NCBI GenBank assembly: GCA_903835235.1
Contig: CAILMF010000001.1
Coordinates: 124,001 to 188,000 of the forward strand
Length of the DNA: 64,000 nucleotides
DNA from: an uncultured Rhodospirillales bacterium
GTDB lineage: Bacteria; Pseudomonadota; Alphaproteobacteria; Acetobacterales; Acetobacteraceae
Direction of reading: 5' to 3'
Positions within the stretch are counted from its first letter, which is position 1, and the number at the start of each line of letters is the position of its first letter. Made by a program: the position numbers and the translations under genes. The notes below the pieces were generated by a model that was given only the letters and a program-made list of their open reading frames with translations, had not been told where the DNA came from and did not search any database. Of this stretch, positions 1 to 8,516 are shown one piece after another.

Positions 1-303
1 GACGACTGGTCCAAGGCCGAGGCGGCGGTGCGGGCCGAGGTGAAGCTGGCCTGCCTGACCCGCAGCGAACAGGGCAGCGTCATCGTCAGCGGCGCCGAGA
101 CGCACAAGGTGGCGGCGGTGCCGACCCAGGTGGTGGACACCACCGGCGCCGGCGACGCCTATGCCGCCGGCTTCCTGGCCGCCTACACCAAGGGGCTGGG
201 CCTGGCCGAGGCCGGGCGCTGGGGCAGCGTGGCGGCGGCCGAAGTGATCAGCCATTTCGGCGCCCGGCCGCAGGCCGACCTGAAGGCGCTGGTGGCCCGC
301 TGA
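1..303 (+). CDS. PfkB-family sugar/nucleoside kinase, probably adenosine kinase (3' end only)
   Basis: The reading frame is open from the first base of the window, so only about the last 100 residues are present. The stretch DTTGAGDAYAAGF is the PfkB signature 2; the Asp of GAGD is the catalytic base that activates the substrate hydroxyl, and the preceding glycines form the anion hole. In the family this enzyme phosphorylates a sugar or nucleoside with ATP in the cytoplasm. The C-terminal layout, with a helix rich in Ala after the signature and the ending FGARP..DLKALV, resembles alphaproteobacterial adenosine kinases, but the substrate-binding N-terminal part lies outside the window. The substrate is therefore inferred. 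A 24-bp tandem repeat array begins 33 bases after the stop codon. Confidence 0.8.
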   Translation, partial: DDWSKAEAAVRAEVKLACLTRSEQGSVIVSGAETHKVAAVPTQVVDTTGAGDAYAAGFLAAYTKGLGLAEAGRWGSVAAAEVISHFGARPQADLKALVAR

Positions 304-336
304 GCGCCCTTCCCGGCGCCTGCTGAAGCGCCTGGT

Positions 337-624
337 CCGGCGGCGATCTGGGCGCCGGGTCCGGCGACAACCTGGGCGCCGGGTCCGGCGACAACCTGGG
401 CGCCGGGTCCGGCGACAACCTGGGCGCCGGCTCCGGCGACAACCTCCGCGCCGGCTCCGGCGACAACCTCCGCGCCGGCTCCGGCGACAACCTCCGCGCC
501 GGCTCCGGCGACAACCTCCGCGCCGGCTCCGGCGACAACCTCCGCGCCGGCTCCGGCGACAACCTGGGCGCCGGCTCCGGCGACGGTCTGGGCGCCGGGT
601 CCGGCGACGGCCTGGGCGGGCCGC
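337..624. repeat. Tandem array of twelve 24-bp units
   Basis: Twelve consecutive 24-bp units start at 337, 361, 385 and so on to 601. Each begins CCGGCGACAACCT (first and last two units vary slightly) and ends GCGCCGGGT or GCGCCGGCT. The five central units (433-552) share the variant CCTCCGCGCC, while the flanking ones read CCTGGGCGCC, as expected from unit-by-unit duplication. 24 bp is eight codons, so all frames repeat as octapeptides; the + frame from 327 stays open (G-D-N-L-G/R-A-G-S) but has no good start. The array lies between the kinase stop and the secreted-protein gene. No gene is called in 304-735. The repeat unit is probably prone to slippage. Confidence 0.9.
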
Positions 625-735
625 ACCAGGCGGTACTGGCCCGGCACGGAACCGCGCGAACGCCACCGAGTTTGGGGATTGCCAGGCGCGCAGGGGCCAC
701 GCCCCCGCCGCCGCCCAAAACGGAGGCGTCCCTCG

Positions 736-1698
736 ATGCATCGCTCGCTATTGTATGGCCCCGCGCTCGGCGCGGCGCTGTTTGCCTTACCCGCCTTGGC
801 CCAGCCGGCGGCCTGGCTCGCCGCACATCCGCGGCCCACGCAGGAAACCATGGCCGGGCAGCGCGCGACCATCGCACCCGCCGCCGTGGGCTTGCCGGGC
901 GACGCCGAGCGCGAGGCCCTGGCAGCCGACCGCATGGCTGCCACCCAGGGGCCGACCGGCTGGCTGAAGGAAGCGCAGGGCGCCCTGCGCCGCGGCCGCA
1001 TCGGCGAGGCCAATGAATTGCTGGAGCGCGCCGAGACCCGGGTGCTCTCGCGGTCCACCCCGGCACCCATGGCGGACCGGCCGATGCAGGCGCCGATGCT
1101 GGAATACAGCGCCGCGGCGCGGGCCGCCCTGGCGGCGCGTGACCGCAACGGCGCGATGCAGCACATCGCCCAGGCCATGGACGCGGCACGGGCCATGGAT
1201 GCCACCGGCAGCAGCGGCGAGACCCGGCCGGCCCAGGGCGGCAGCGGCCTGCGCCAGGGCATGGCAGAGCCCGGCCAGGTTGGGCCGGGCCAGGTTGGGC
1301 CGGGCATGAGCCGGGACGGCATCTCCGGCCGGACCGGCACCGCCGTGCGGCGCGACCAGGGCGCGGCCGGCAGCAGCATGGCCCGGGCCGAGCATCTGAG
1401 CCCACCTGCCCTGCCTGCCGGGCGTTTGCTGCGGGTGCAGTCGAGCCAGGCGCCGGCCAGTTCAATGACCGAATCGCAGAACGCGATGCCGGGCCAGCGC
1501 CAAGCGACTCCGGCCAGCCCGAATGTCGTGCCGCCCGGGCCTTCGACCATGCCGGAAATGCGGGGCGGGGCCAGCGCGCCGATGCAGGGCCGTACCGGTG
1601 GCAGCGGCACCGCCATGCCGAATGCGACGGGCAATGGCAGCGGCGTCACCGGGGCACCGCCGGCGGGGGGCGGCGCGGCCGGGGGCGGCGCCAGGTAG
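736..1698 (+). CDS. Secreted Ala/Gly/Pro-rich protein of unknown function
   Basis: The protein has 320 residues. The ATG at 736 follows GGAGG (722-726), and the first 22 residues form a clear signal peptide (MHRSLLYG, a hydrophobic core, cleavage near ALA-QP), so export to the periplasm is expected. Residues 75-110 form a charged helical segment (WLKEAQGALRRGRIGEANEL) of the kind seen in small exported acetobacterial proteins. The second half is low-complexity, rich in Gly, Ala, Met, Pro and Ser, and contains a five-residue direct duplication (PGQVG twice, near 1270-1305). No catalytic motif is recognised. The gene stands alone and is followed by a hairpin at 1707-1732. The protein is real by start context and signal peptide, but its function is unknown. 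Confidence 0.65.
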   Translation: MHRSLLYGPALGAALFALPALAQPAAWLAAHPRPTQETMAGQRATIAPAAVGLPGDAEREALAADRMAATQGPTGWLKEAQGALRRGRIGEANELLERAETRVLSRSTPAPMADRPMQAPMLEYSAAARAALAARDRNGAMQHIAQAMDAARAMDATGSSGETRPAQGGSGLRQGMAEPGQVGPGQVGPGMSRDGISGRTGTAVRRDQGAAGSSMARAEHLSPPALPAGRLLRVQSSQAPASSMTESQNAMPGQRQATPASPNVVPPGPSTMPEMRGGASAPMQGRTGGSGTAMPNATGNGSGVTGAPPAGGGAAGGGAR

Positions 1699-1706
1699 AA
1701 CCATGC

Positions 1707-1732
1707 GCGGTCGGATGCCATCCTCCGACCGC
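1707..1732 (+). terminator. Stem-loop after the secreted-protein gene
   Basis: A perfect 9-bp inverted repeat, GCGGTCGGA (1707-1715) and TCCGACCGC (1724-1732), encloses an 8-base loop, 8 bases after the stop codon. It is not followed by a T-run, so it may act as an mRNA-stabilising or weak termination hairpin. Confidence 0.5.
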
Positions 1733-2095
1733 ATTCCTGGCACTGTCGTCATGGAACTCGCTGCGGCCGGATGGACGCGGCCTGCTCCAGGGCCGGTCGA
1801 ACGCTGACAGAACCGCCCGACGGACCGCTGGCGGCGGCCATTCGGCGCCGCGGCACATCCTGCCGCCCCGTGCCCTTCGCGGCAGCATTCCGGCATTGGC
1901 CGGGGCCTGCCCCCAGGGCCTGCCCCCAGGGCTTCGCGGAAGCTTCACATCTGGCGCTGGCTTTTCCGGGCGGCAGCCACTAAGTGTGCGCCGCACAACA
2001 CGCCACCTGCCCGCCTATCCGGCTCACTGGTCGCCCCAAGCGCGGCCGGCGTGCCGGATATTGCGTTTACGGGGTGGCCCCAAGGATGACTCCCT
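1733..2095. other. Intergenic region before typA, no gene seen
   Basis: About 360 bases without a convincing reading frame. It contains a tandem direct duplication of GCCTGCCCCCAGG near 1906-1932. The typA promoter should be here, but I cannot point to a convincing -35/-10 pair. A short GGATG-type element (AAGGATGA, about 2083) lies just upstream of the typA start. Confidence 0.5.
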
Positions 2096-3925
2096 ATGGA
2101 ACTCCGTAACGTCGCCATCATCGCGCACGTCGACCATGGCAAGACCACGCTGGTGGACAACCTGCTGAAGCAGGCCGGTGCCTTCCGCGTCAACCAGGTG
2201 GTGGCCGAGCGCGCCATGGACCGCAACGACCTGGAACGCGAGCGTGGCATCACCATCCTGGCCAAGTCCACTGCCGTTGAGTGGAAGGGCGTCAAGATCA
2301 ACATCGTCGACACCCCCGGCCACGCCGATTTCGGCGGCGAGGTCGAGCGCATCCTGTCGATGGTCGATGGCGCCATCGTGCTTTGTGACGCCGCCGAGGG
2401 CCCGCTGCCGCAGACCAAGTTCGTGCTGACCAAGGCGCTGGCCCGCGGCATCAAGCCGATCGTGGTCATCAACAAGGTGGACCGCCAGGACGCCCGCCCG
2501 GACGAGGTCCACAACGAGGTGTTCGACCTGTTCGCCGCGCTGGGCGCGACGGATGAGCAGCTGGACTTCCCGACCATGTTCGCCAGCGGCCGCCAGGGCT
2601 GGGCCGACATGGAGCTGGAAGGCGCGCGGCACGACCTGTCGCCGATGTTCGACCTGATCCTGTCCCATGTCCCGGCGCCGAAGGTGGACCTGGACAAGCC
2701 CTTCGCGATGAACGCCAGCATCCTGGAGGCCGACAACTTCCTCGGCCGCATCCTGACCGGCCGTGTCGAGCAGGGCACCGCCCGGGTCAACATGCCCGTG
2801 AAGGTGCTGCGCCAGGACGGCAGCCAGGTGGAAGTGGGCCGGCTGACCAAGCTGATGACCTTCTCGGGCCTGGACCGGGTGCCGGTGGATGAGGTGCAGG
2901 CGGGCGACATCATCGCCATTGCGGGCCTGTCCGACGCGACCATCCCGGACACCATCTGCAGCCCCGAGGTGACCGAGCCGCTGCCGGCCATTCCGGTGGA
3001 CCCGCCGACCCTGGCGATGACCTTCCGCATCAATGACGGCCCGCTGGGTGGCCGCGAGGGCAAGAAGGTCACCAGCCGCCAGATCCGCGACCGCCTGTTC
3101 AAGGAAACCGAAGGCAACGTCGCGATCAAAGTAAAAGTCTCCGAGGAAGTGGACGCCTTCGAGGTGGCCGGCCGCGGTGAACTCCAGCTGGGCGTGCTGA
3201 TCGAGCAGATGCGCCGCGAAGGCTTCGAGCTGACCATCGGCCGCCCGCGCGTGCTGACCCGCGTGAACGAGGAGACCGGCGAGCGCGAGGAGCCCTACGA
3301 GGAAGTGCTGGTGGACGTGGACGAGGCTTTCTCGGGCGTGGTTGTCGAGAAGCTGTCGATCCGCAAGGCGCAGATGCAGGACATGCGGCCTTCGGGCGGC
3401 GGCAAGATCCGCATCACCTTCGAGATCCCGTCGCGCGGCCTGATCGGCTACCACGGCGAGTTCATGACGGACACGCGCGGCACCGGGCTGATGAACCGCA
3501 TCTTCCTGGGCTATCGCCCCTGGGCCGGGGTGATCCCGGGCCGCCGCAACGGCAGCCTGATTTCGTCCGAGCCCGGCGAGGCGGTGCAATACGCGCTGTT
3601 CTTCCTGCAGGACCGCGGCACGCTGTTCATCGACCCCGGCTCCAAGGTGTATGAGGGCCTGATCCTGGGCGAGCATTCGCGCGAGAACGACCTCGACGTG
3701 AATCCGATCAAGGAAAAGAAGCTCACCAACATCCGCGCCGCCGGCAAGGATGAGGCGCTGCTGCTGATTCCGCCGCGCAAGATGAGCCTGGAGCAGGCGA
3801 TTGCCTACATCGAGGATGACGAGCTGGTGGAGGTGACGCCTTCGGCCGTGCGCCTGCGCAAGCGCTACCTGGACCCGCATGAGCGCAAGAAGCACGCGAA
3901 GCGCTCGGAGAGCGCGGCGGCTTAG
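2096..3925 (+). CDS. typA: Ribosome-associated GTPase TypA/BipA
   Basis: TypA/BipA is a translational GTPase of the EF-G/LepA group that binds the 70S ribosome and is needed for ribosome assembly and stress or cold adaptation. The 609-residue length is normal for the family. The G1 loop [10 protein letters not shown] (residues 10-19), the switch region RERGITI, G3 DTPGHADF and G4 NKVDR are all intact. They are followed by the beta-barrel domain, the EF-G III/V-like domains and the TypA-specific C-terminal domain ([17 protein letters not shown]). The ATG is preceded by AAGGATGACTCCCT. The gene is monocistronic and ends at a strong intrinsic terminator, 3952-3988. Identification is secure. Confidence 0.97.
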   Translation: MELRNVAIIAHVDHGKTTLVDNLLKQAGAFRVNQVVAERAMDRNDLERERGITILAKSTAVEWKGVKINIVDTPGHADFGGEVERILSMVDGAIVLCDAAEGPLPQTKFVLTKALARGIKPIVVINKVDRQDARPDEVHNEVFDLFAALGATDEQLDFPTMFASGRQGWADMELEGARHDLSPMFDLILSHVPAPKVDLDKPFAMNASILEADNFLGRILTGRVEQGTARVNMPVKVLRQDGSQVEVGRLTKLMTFSGLDRVPVDEVQAGDIIAIAGLSDATIPDTICSPEVTEPLPAIPVDPPTLAMTFRINDGPLGGREGKKVTSRQIRDRLFKETEGNVAIKVKVSEEVDAFEVAGRGELQLGVLIEQMRREGFELTIGRPRVLTRVNEETGEREEPYEEVLVDVDEAFSGVVVEKLSIRKAQMQDMRPSGGGKIRITFEIPSRGLIGYHGEFMTDTRGTGLMNRIFLGYRPWAGVIPGRRNGSLISSEPGEAVQYALFFLQDRGTLFIDPGSKVYEGLILGEHSRENDLDVNPIKEKKLTNIRAAGKDEALLLIPPRKMSLEQAIAYIEDDELVEVTPSAVRLRKRYLDPHERKKHAKRSESAAA

Positions 3926-3951
3926 TTTTTAGCCTCAAGCGATTGGTTTGG

Positions 3952-3988
3952 AAGGGCGGCACTGCGCAGGCGGTGCCGCCCTTTTCTT
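3952..3988 (+). terminator. Intrinsic terminator of typA
   Basis: A perfect 11-bp stem, AAGGGCGGCAC (3952-3962) and GTGCCGCCCTT (3973-3983), has a 10-base loop and runs into TTTTCTTA, a canonical rho-independent terminator. Its T-tract overlaps the stop codon (3987-3989) of the convergent small gene. Confidence 0.9.
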
Positions 3989-4220
3989 ATTCGAACCCGA
4001 AGCCGTCGCGGAGGATTTCGAAGAGCTTTCGCGCCGCATCTCTATCGAGTTGCGTCGTCTGCGAGTTCTGATCGGGCTTTGCGCGCGTCGCCGCGCCGCG
4101 GGTCGCCAGACACACATGCATTTCCCCGTCGAATTCTTCGAAGGTGACATAAAGCGGGCAACTGCTTCGCTGCGCCCCCAGCTTTCCGTCGCGGATAAGG
4201 ACGTCCGAAATCGATGGCAT
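3987..4220 (-). CDS. Small conserved-looking protein of unknown function (77 aa)
   Basis: The reading frame encodes MPSISDVLIRDGKLG at the start, a beta-type core (LYVTFEEFDGEMHVCLATRG) and a helical acidic end (ARKLFEILRDGFGFE). The ATG at 4220 follows GAGGTAAGG. I chose this start because the upstream extension of the frame is antisense to ampG. By hand count the GC is about 60%, clearly below the surrounding roughly 70%, and A/T-ending codons are common, which hints at more recent acquisition. It sits alone, convergent with typA and divergent from ampG, sharing the typA terminator region. No family is recognised. Confidence 0.6.
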   Translation of the reverse strand: MPSISDVLIRDGKLGAQRSSCPLYVTFEEFDGEMHVCLATRGAATRAKPDQNSQTTQLDRDAARKLFEILRDGFGFE

Positions 4221-4328
4221 TGGCCTTACCTCGTACGATCTTTTGCTGACGGTAGCATTGCGGGAAGCTGGAGCAACCGGTCGCCAAGCGGCGTAGCGGC
4301 TCGCGTTCGCCTCTGCTAGCGGTTGCAT

Positions 4329-5609
4329 ATGCGCGACCCAGCTTCCCCTTCCCGCCTGGCCCTGTTCACCGACCGGCGCTTCCTGGTCATGCTGGCGCTG
4401 GGCTTCGCCGCCGGCGTGCCGCTGCCACTGACGGCGGGGACGCTGCGGCGCTGGCTTTCGGAGCTGAACCTGCCGGTGGAGGTCATCGGCCTGACCGCTT
4501 CGCTGGGCCTGGCCTATACGCTGAAGTTCCTCTGGGCGCCGGTGCTGGACCAGGCGCGACCGCCGATCTTCCGCTGGCTGGGGCGCCGGCGCGGCTGGCT
4601 GGCGACCATCCAGCCGCTGCTGGCGCTGGCCATTCTCGCACTGGGGTTTTCCGCGCCGACCGCCGAGAGTTATGGGCTGGCCTTTGTGCTGGCTGCGCTG
4701 GTCGCCTTCCTCTCCGCCAGCCAGGACGTGGTGGTGGATGCCTACCGCATCGAGGCGCTGGACGAGCGGCAGCAGGGCTACGGCCTGGCGCTGTACGTCT
4801 GGGGCTATCGGGGCGCGCTGCTGGCCAGCGGCGCCGGTACGTTGCTGGCGGTGGAATATGGCGGCTGGGCGCTGGCCTATGCCTTCAGCGCCGCGCTGAT
4901 CGGCGTGGGGCTGCTGGCGGTGATGCTGGCGCCGGAGCCGGTGGCGCCGCCGCGGGAGAAGCTGCCGCCACTGGCCCGGCTGCGGGCCGCGGTGGTGGAC
5001 CCCTTCGTCGACTTCATGCGGCGGCCCGGTTGGGTCGGCGTGCTGCTCTTCGTCATGCTGTTCAAGCTGGGCGAGGCGCTGGCCGGCGTGATGACGCAGA
5101 CCTTCTACTTCGCGCTCGGCTTCACCAGGCCGGAGCTGGCGGCGATCAACAATGTGTTCGGGCTGGTGGCCATCCTCGCCGGCGCGCTGGCGGGGGGCTG
5201 GCTGATCTCGCGCATCGGCATTGCCCGGGCGCTGGTGCTGACCGGGGTGGGGCAGATGCTGTCCAACCTGATGTACGTGGCGCTGGCCCATGCCGGGCAC
5301 GACCTGCCGATGCTGTGGGCGCAGGTGGGGGTGGAAAACTTCACCGACGGCATGGCCGATGCCGCCTTCCTGGCCTACCTCTCCAGCCTGACCAACCGCA
5401 GCTTCAGCGCCACGCAGTATGCGCTGCTGTCATCCCTGGCGGCCTTCGCCAGCCGCACGCTGGGCGGTGGCAGCGGCTACCTGGCGGCGGCCATGGGCTG
5501 GCCGGACTTCTTCCTGCTGACCACCGCGGCGGCGCTGCCGGCCATGCTGATCATGCTGTGGCTGCTGCGGCGGCTGCCGCCGGCGGAGCGCGCGGCGCCC
5601 AGCATGTAG
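4329..5609 (+). CDS. ampG: AmpG-type muropeptide/MFS permease
   Basis: AmpG imports GlcNAc-anhydromuramyl peptides from the periplasm into the cytoplasm for cell-wall recycling. The protein has 426 residues and about twelve hydrophobic segments. Family features visible are the N-terminal FLVMLALGFAAGVPLPLT, the LKFLWAPVLDQ stretch after the second helix, ASQDVVVDAYRIE in the fourth, and the late FTDGMADAAFLAYLS motif. The ATG at 4329 is chosen over a TTG two codons upstream. The gene is separated by about 100 bases from the next one and is probably a single transcription unit. Other MFS substrates cannot be excluded, but the D-A-Y-R-I-E and L-K-F-L-W-A-P motifs are typical of AmpG. Confidence 0.88.
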   Translation: MRDPASPSRLALFTDRRFLVMLALGFAAGVPLPLTAGTLRRWLSELNLPVEVIGLTASLGLAYTLKFLWAPVLDQARPPIFRWLGRRRGWLATIQPLLALAILALGFSAPTAESYGLAFVLAALVAFLSASQDVVVDAYRIEALDERQQGYGLALYVWGYRGALLASGAGTLLAVEYGGWALAYAFSAALIGVGLLAVMLAPEPVAPPREKLPPLARLRAAVVDPFVDFMRRPGWVGVLLFVMLFKLGEALAGVMTQTFYFALGFTRPELAAINNVFGLVAILAGALAGGWLISRIGIARALVLTGVGQMLSNLMYVALAHAGHDLPMLWAQVGVENFTDGMADAAFLAYLSSLTNRSFSATQYALLSSLAAFASRTLGGGSGYLAAAMGWPDFFLLTTAAALPAMLIMLWLLRRLPPAERAAPSM

Positions 5610-5711
5610 CGGGCCAGCGGCAGCGGCGCGCCTGGTTCGCGCAACCATCGCTTGCCAAGCGCGCCGCCTGCGGGTTCAACGCCGCCTCACTTCGCCCGGC
5701 ATCCTCAGCGC

Positions 5712-6956
5712 ATGCAGCCCGTCATCGGTATCGACTTCGGCACCACCAACAGCGTGGTCGCGGCGCTGCGGCCGGATGGCAGCGTGCGCACGCTGCACCA
5801 GGCCACCGAGGAGGTGTTCCGCTCCGTCCTGTGCTTCTGGAACGGGCCGCAGGGCCAGGGGCGGCATGCGGCGGGGCCGGCCGCCATCGAGGCCTATCTG
5901 GATGACCCGCTGGACAGCCGGCTGATCATGTCCATGAAGAGCTACCTGGCGCAGCGCAGTTTTCGGGAGACGCGGATCGCCGGCCGCGCCTGGGGGCTGG
6001 AGCAGCTGATCGCGCTGTTCCTGAAGGAGCTGCTGAAGCCCTTCGGCGAGGAGCTGAAGGGCGCGCGCGTGGTGGTTGGCCGGCCCGTGCGCTTCGTCGG
6101 CGATGCCGCGGACCATGAGCTGGCGCAGCAGCGCCTGGTGGCGGCCTTTGCCGAGGCCGGGCTGCCTGATGTGCGGGTGGAGCTGGAGCCGGCCGCGGCG
6201 GGGCATCGCTTCGCCGCCACGCTGGGCGCGCCGGCCACCGTGCTGGTGGCGGATTTCGGCGGCGGCACCAGCGACTTTTCGCTGCTGCGGTTCGAGCCGG
6301 GGCCGCCGCGCCGCGTGACCGCGCTGGGCCATGCCGGTGTCGGCATTGCCGGCGACGCGTTTGATTATCGGATCATCGACAACGTGGTCTCGCCGCAGCT
6401 GGGCAAGGGCGGCAACTACCGGGTGATGGGCAAGCCGCTGCCGATTCCGCCCAGCTGGTATGTCAGCTTCGCCCGCTGGCACCTGCTTTCCCTGATGCGG
6501 GCGCCGAAGATGCTGCGCGACATCAACGACGTGGCGCGCACCGCGGAGGAGCCGGAGCGGCTGCATCGGCTGCTGCGGCTGGTGGAGGACGAGGCCGGCT
6601 ATGCGCTGTACCGCGCGATCTCCGGCGCCAAGGTGGCGCTTTCCCGCGCCGAGGTGGCGACGCTGGAGTTCCGGCATGAGGGGTTCAGCCTGGATGCGGA
6701 GATCCGCCGCGCCGATTTCAACCGCTGGATCGCGCCGGAGCTGGAGGGCATCGGCCGCGCGGTGGATGCGGCGCTGGTGAACGCGGCGCTGCCCGCCGGC
6801 GCGGTGGACCGGGTGTTCCTGACCGGCGGCACCTCGCTGGTGCCGGCGGTGCGGGCGCTGTTCGAGGATCGCTTCGGCGCTGAGCGCGTGGTGGCCGGCG
6901 GCGAGTTCGTCTCGGTGGCCGAGGGGCTGGCGCTGATGGGAGCCGAAGCGGGCTAA
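5712..6956 (+). CDS. Hsp70-family chaperone, YegD-like
   Basis: The 414-residue protein has the actin-like ATPase fold of Hsp70. Phosphate 1 is GIDFGTTNS (residues 5-13), phosphate 2 is VADFGGGTSDFS, and the adenosine motif is LTGGTSLVPAVR near the C terminus. It stops after the nucleotide-binding domain, as in E. coli YegD (about 450 aa), and lacks the DnaK substrate-binding and lid domains. The client is therefore unknown. The ATG at 5712 gives the usual Hsp70 N terminus; an upstream extension would add unrelated residues. The stop overlaps the stop of the convergent SnoaL-like gene by four bases. Confidence 0.88.
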   Translation: MQPVIGIDFGTTNSVVAALRPDGSVRTLHQATEEVFRSVLCFWNGPQGQGRHAAGPAAIEAYLDDPLDSRLIMSMKSYLAQRSFRETRIAGRAWGLEQLIALFLKELLKPFGEELKGARVVVGRPVRFVGDAADHELAQQRLVAAFAEAGLPDVRVELEPAAAGHRFAATLGAPATVLVADFGGGTSDFSLLRFEPGPPRRVTALGHAGVGIAGDAFDYRIIDNVVSPQLGKGGNYRVMGKPLPIPPSWYVSFARWHLLSLMRAPKMLRDINDVARTAEEPERLHRLLRLVEDEAGYALYRAISGAKVALSRAEVATLEFRHEGFSLDAEIRRADFNRWIAPELEGIGRAVDAALVNAALPAGAVDRVFLTGGTSLVPAVRALFEDRFGAERVVAGGEFVSVAEGLALMGAEAG

Positions 6957-7429
6957 ACCCCACCCGGCCGCGGCGTGTTGGTGCCTTCCGAGAAATGGAC
7001 ATGCACCACGCGCCAGGTGCCTGCCTCGCGCCGGAACACCATGGTGGAGCGGCTCATGAACTCCTCGTCGGTGTAGTGGAAGTCGCGCGGCGGCGGCTGG
7101 GTGCCGCGCCACTTGCGCCGCGTGCGCCGGTGGCACCAGATCGTCGCCATGTCCTCGCCGACCACGCCACCGAGGTCGTAGGGCGTCCAGAAGGTGGAAG
7201 CAACGTTGGGGCCGTAGAACTTCCACAGCCGCGTCCAGTGCTCCCGCCCGTTGTAGGTGTGGCCGTTCAGGTTGAAGAAAGTGGCTTCGGGCGCACCGCT
7301 CCAGATGGGTTGCAGCGCCTCCCAGTCGAAGCTGGTGTTGGCCACCAGGTAGTCGTGGTGCAGCGCCAGCAGGGCCGCGCGGTCCTCCGGCGTGCCGCCC
7401 ACCAATGCGTCCGTGGTTGATTCACCCAT
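6953..7429 (-). CDS. SnoaL/NTF2-like fold protein
   Basis: The 158-residue protein has an N-terminal helix (DRAALLALHHDYLVANTSFDW), the W-x-G/F-F-N-L-N-G core strand and a C-terminal strand TWRVVHVHFSEG. This is the pattern of NTF2-like proteins used as polyketide-type cyclases, dehydratases or small-ligand enzymes. The His of VHVHFS and the N-G-H-T turn are common in the calcium/calmodulin-kinase-association-like branch (SnoaL_3). The ATG at 7429 begins MGESTTDALV. It is divergently placed from the Bug receptor gene, with 112 bases between them. The actual substrate is unknown. Confidence 0.7.
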   Translation of the reverse strand: MGESTTDALVGGTPEDRAALLALHHDYLVANTSFDWEALQPIWSGAPEATFFNLNGHTYNGREHWTRLWKFYGPNVASTFWTPYDLGGVVGEDMATIWCHRRTRRKWRGTQPPPRDFHYTDEEFMSRSTMVFRREAGTWRVVHVHFSEGTNTPRPGGV

Positions 7430-7541
7430 CGCCTCGCTCCGCGCTTGCGTCGGGCCGCCGCGACCCGTCATGCTGCGCCAAACGCTGGTCCAAACCGTCA
7501 CATTCGCCAAGGGGCCTTGCGGCCCTGCCGGAGGTTGCCGC

Positions 7542-8516
7542 GTGCCAGCTTTGTCGTTTTCCCGTCGTTCCCTGCTGTTCGCGCCGGCGCTGCTGGCGGC
7601 GCCGCGCGCCTGGGCGCAGGCTTTTCCGGAAAAGCCGATCCGGCTGATCGTGCCGTTCACCCCCGGCGGGGCGACGGATGGCTCGGCCCGCGTGGTGGCG
7701 GAGTTCCTCTCGGCGCATTACGGCAAGCCCGTGGTGGTGGAGAACCGGCCGGGTGCCGCCGGCACCGTGGCGGCGGAGCTGGTGGCGCGCAGCGCGCCGG
7801 ATGGCCATACCTGGCTGATCGGCTCGGCCGGCACGCTGGCGATTGCGCCCTTCCTGATGCCGGGGCTGAGCTACGACACCAGGCGCGACCTGGCGCCGGT
7901 CTCCCTGGTGTTCACCACCGACCATGTGATGACGGTGAACCCGCGGCTGGCGGTGCGGGATGTCGCCGGGTTCATCGCCCATGCCAAGGCGCAGCCACGG
8001 CCGCTGAGCTTCGCCTCCTCCGGCAATGGCACCAGCCTGCATCTGATCGGGGAGCTGTTCCGGCTGCGCGCGGGGATTGAGTTGATCCATGCGCCGTATC
8101 GCGGCAGCGCGCCGGCGGTGAACGACCTGATCGCCGGCAATGTGGACTGCATGTTCGACCAGTTGCCGGCCTCCATCGCGCAGGTGCGTGGCGGCGCGCT
8201 GCGGGCGCTGGCGCTGACCGGGCCCAGGCGCAACCTGGCGCTGCCGGACGTGCCCATTGTGGCCGAGACGATCCCGGGCTTCGAGGCGCAGAGCTGGAAC
8301 GGCATGGCGGTGCAGGGCGCGACGCCGCCGGCGCTGGTGCGGCGGATTGCGGACGACATTGCGCTGGCGCTGGGCGATGCGGCGGTGAAGGCGCGGTTGG
8401 CGCCGTTTGGCGCGGACTATTCGCCTTCGACGCCGGCGGGCATGGCAGCGGTGATCGAGGCCGACCGCGAGCGCTGGGGGCCGGTGATCCGGGGGGCCGG
8501 GATTACGGCGACGTAG
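7542..8516 (+). CDS. Bug-family (tripartite tricarboxylate transporter) periplasmic solute-binding protein
   Basis: The 324-residue protein starts at GTG 7542, placed by a perfect GGAGG eight bases upstream. Residues 5-25 carry an S-R-R-S-L-L-F twin-arginine-like signal ending RAWAQA. The mature part has the Bug hallmarks: FPEKPIRLIVPFTPGGATD at its start, VVVENRPGAAG, and later IAGNVDCMFDQL and GWNG-like SWNGMAV. Bug proteins capture small carboxylates or aromatic acids for TctAB-type transporters. No tctA or tctB is adjacent, so it is an orphan receptor as is common in Acetobacteraceae and Burkholderiales. Its stop overlaps by 14 bases with the convergent monooxygenase gene. The ligand is unknown. 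Confidence 0.88.
   Translation: MPALSFSRRSLLFAPALLAAPRAWAQAFPEKPIRLIVPFTPGGATDGSARVVAEFLSAHYGKPVVVENRPGAAGTVAAELVARSAPDGHTWLIGSAGTLAIAPFLMPGLSYDTRRDLAPVSLVFTTDHVMTVNPRLAVRDVAGFIAHAKAQPRPLSFASSGNGTSLHLIGELFRLRAGIELIHAPYRGSAPAVNDLIAGNVDCMFDQLPASIAQVRGGALRALALTGPRRNLALPDVPIVAETIPGFEAQSWNGMAVQGATPPALVRRIADDIALALGDAAVKARLAPFGADYSPSTPAGMAAVIEADRERWGPVIRGAGITAT

Noticed and set aside
337-624. CRISPR-like array
   Set aside because: The repeats are contiguous without spacers and no cas gene is present.
183-1721. 512-residue reverse-strand frame spanning the repeat array and the secreted-protein gene
   Set aside because: It is antisense to a gene with a signal peptide and ribosome-binding site, is low-complexity, and arises from high GC and the 24-bp repeat.
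2024-3895. 623-residue reverse frame opposite typA
   Set aside because: It is a codon-position shadow of typA with no motif and a composition rich in His, Gln and Ala.
4221-5300. Upstream extension of the 77-residue gene opposite ampG
   Set aside because: The extension is antisense to a well-supported transporter gene; the ATG at 4220 has a ribosome-binding site.
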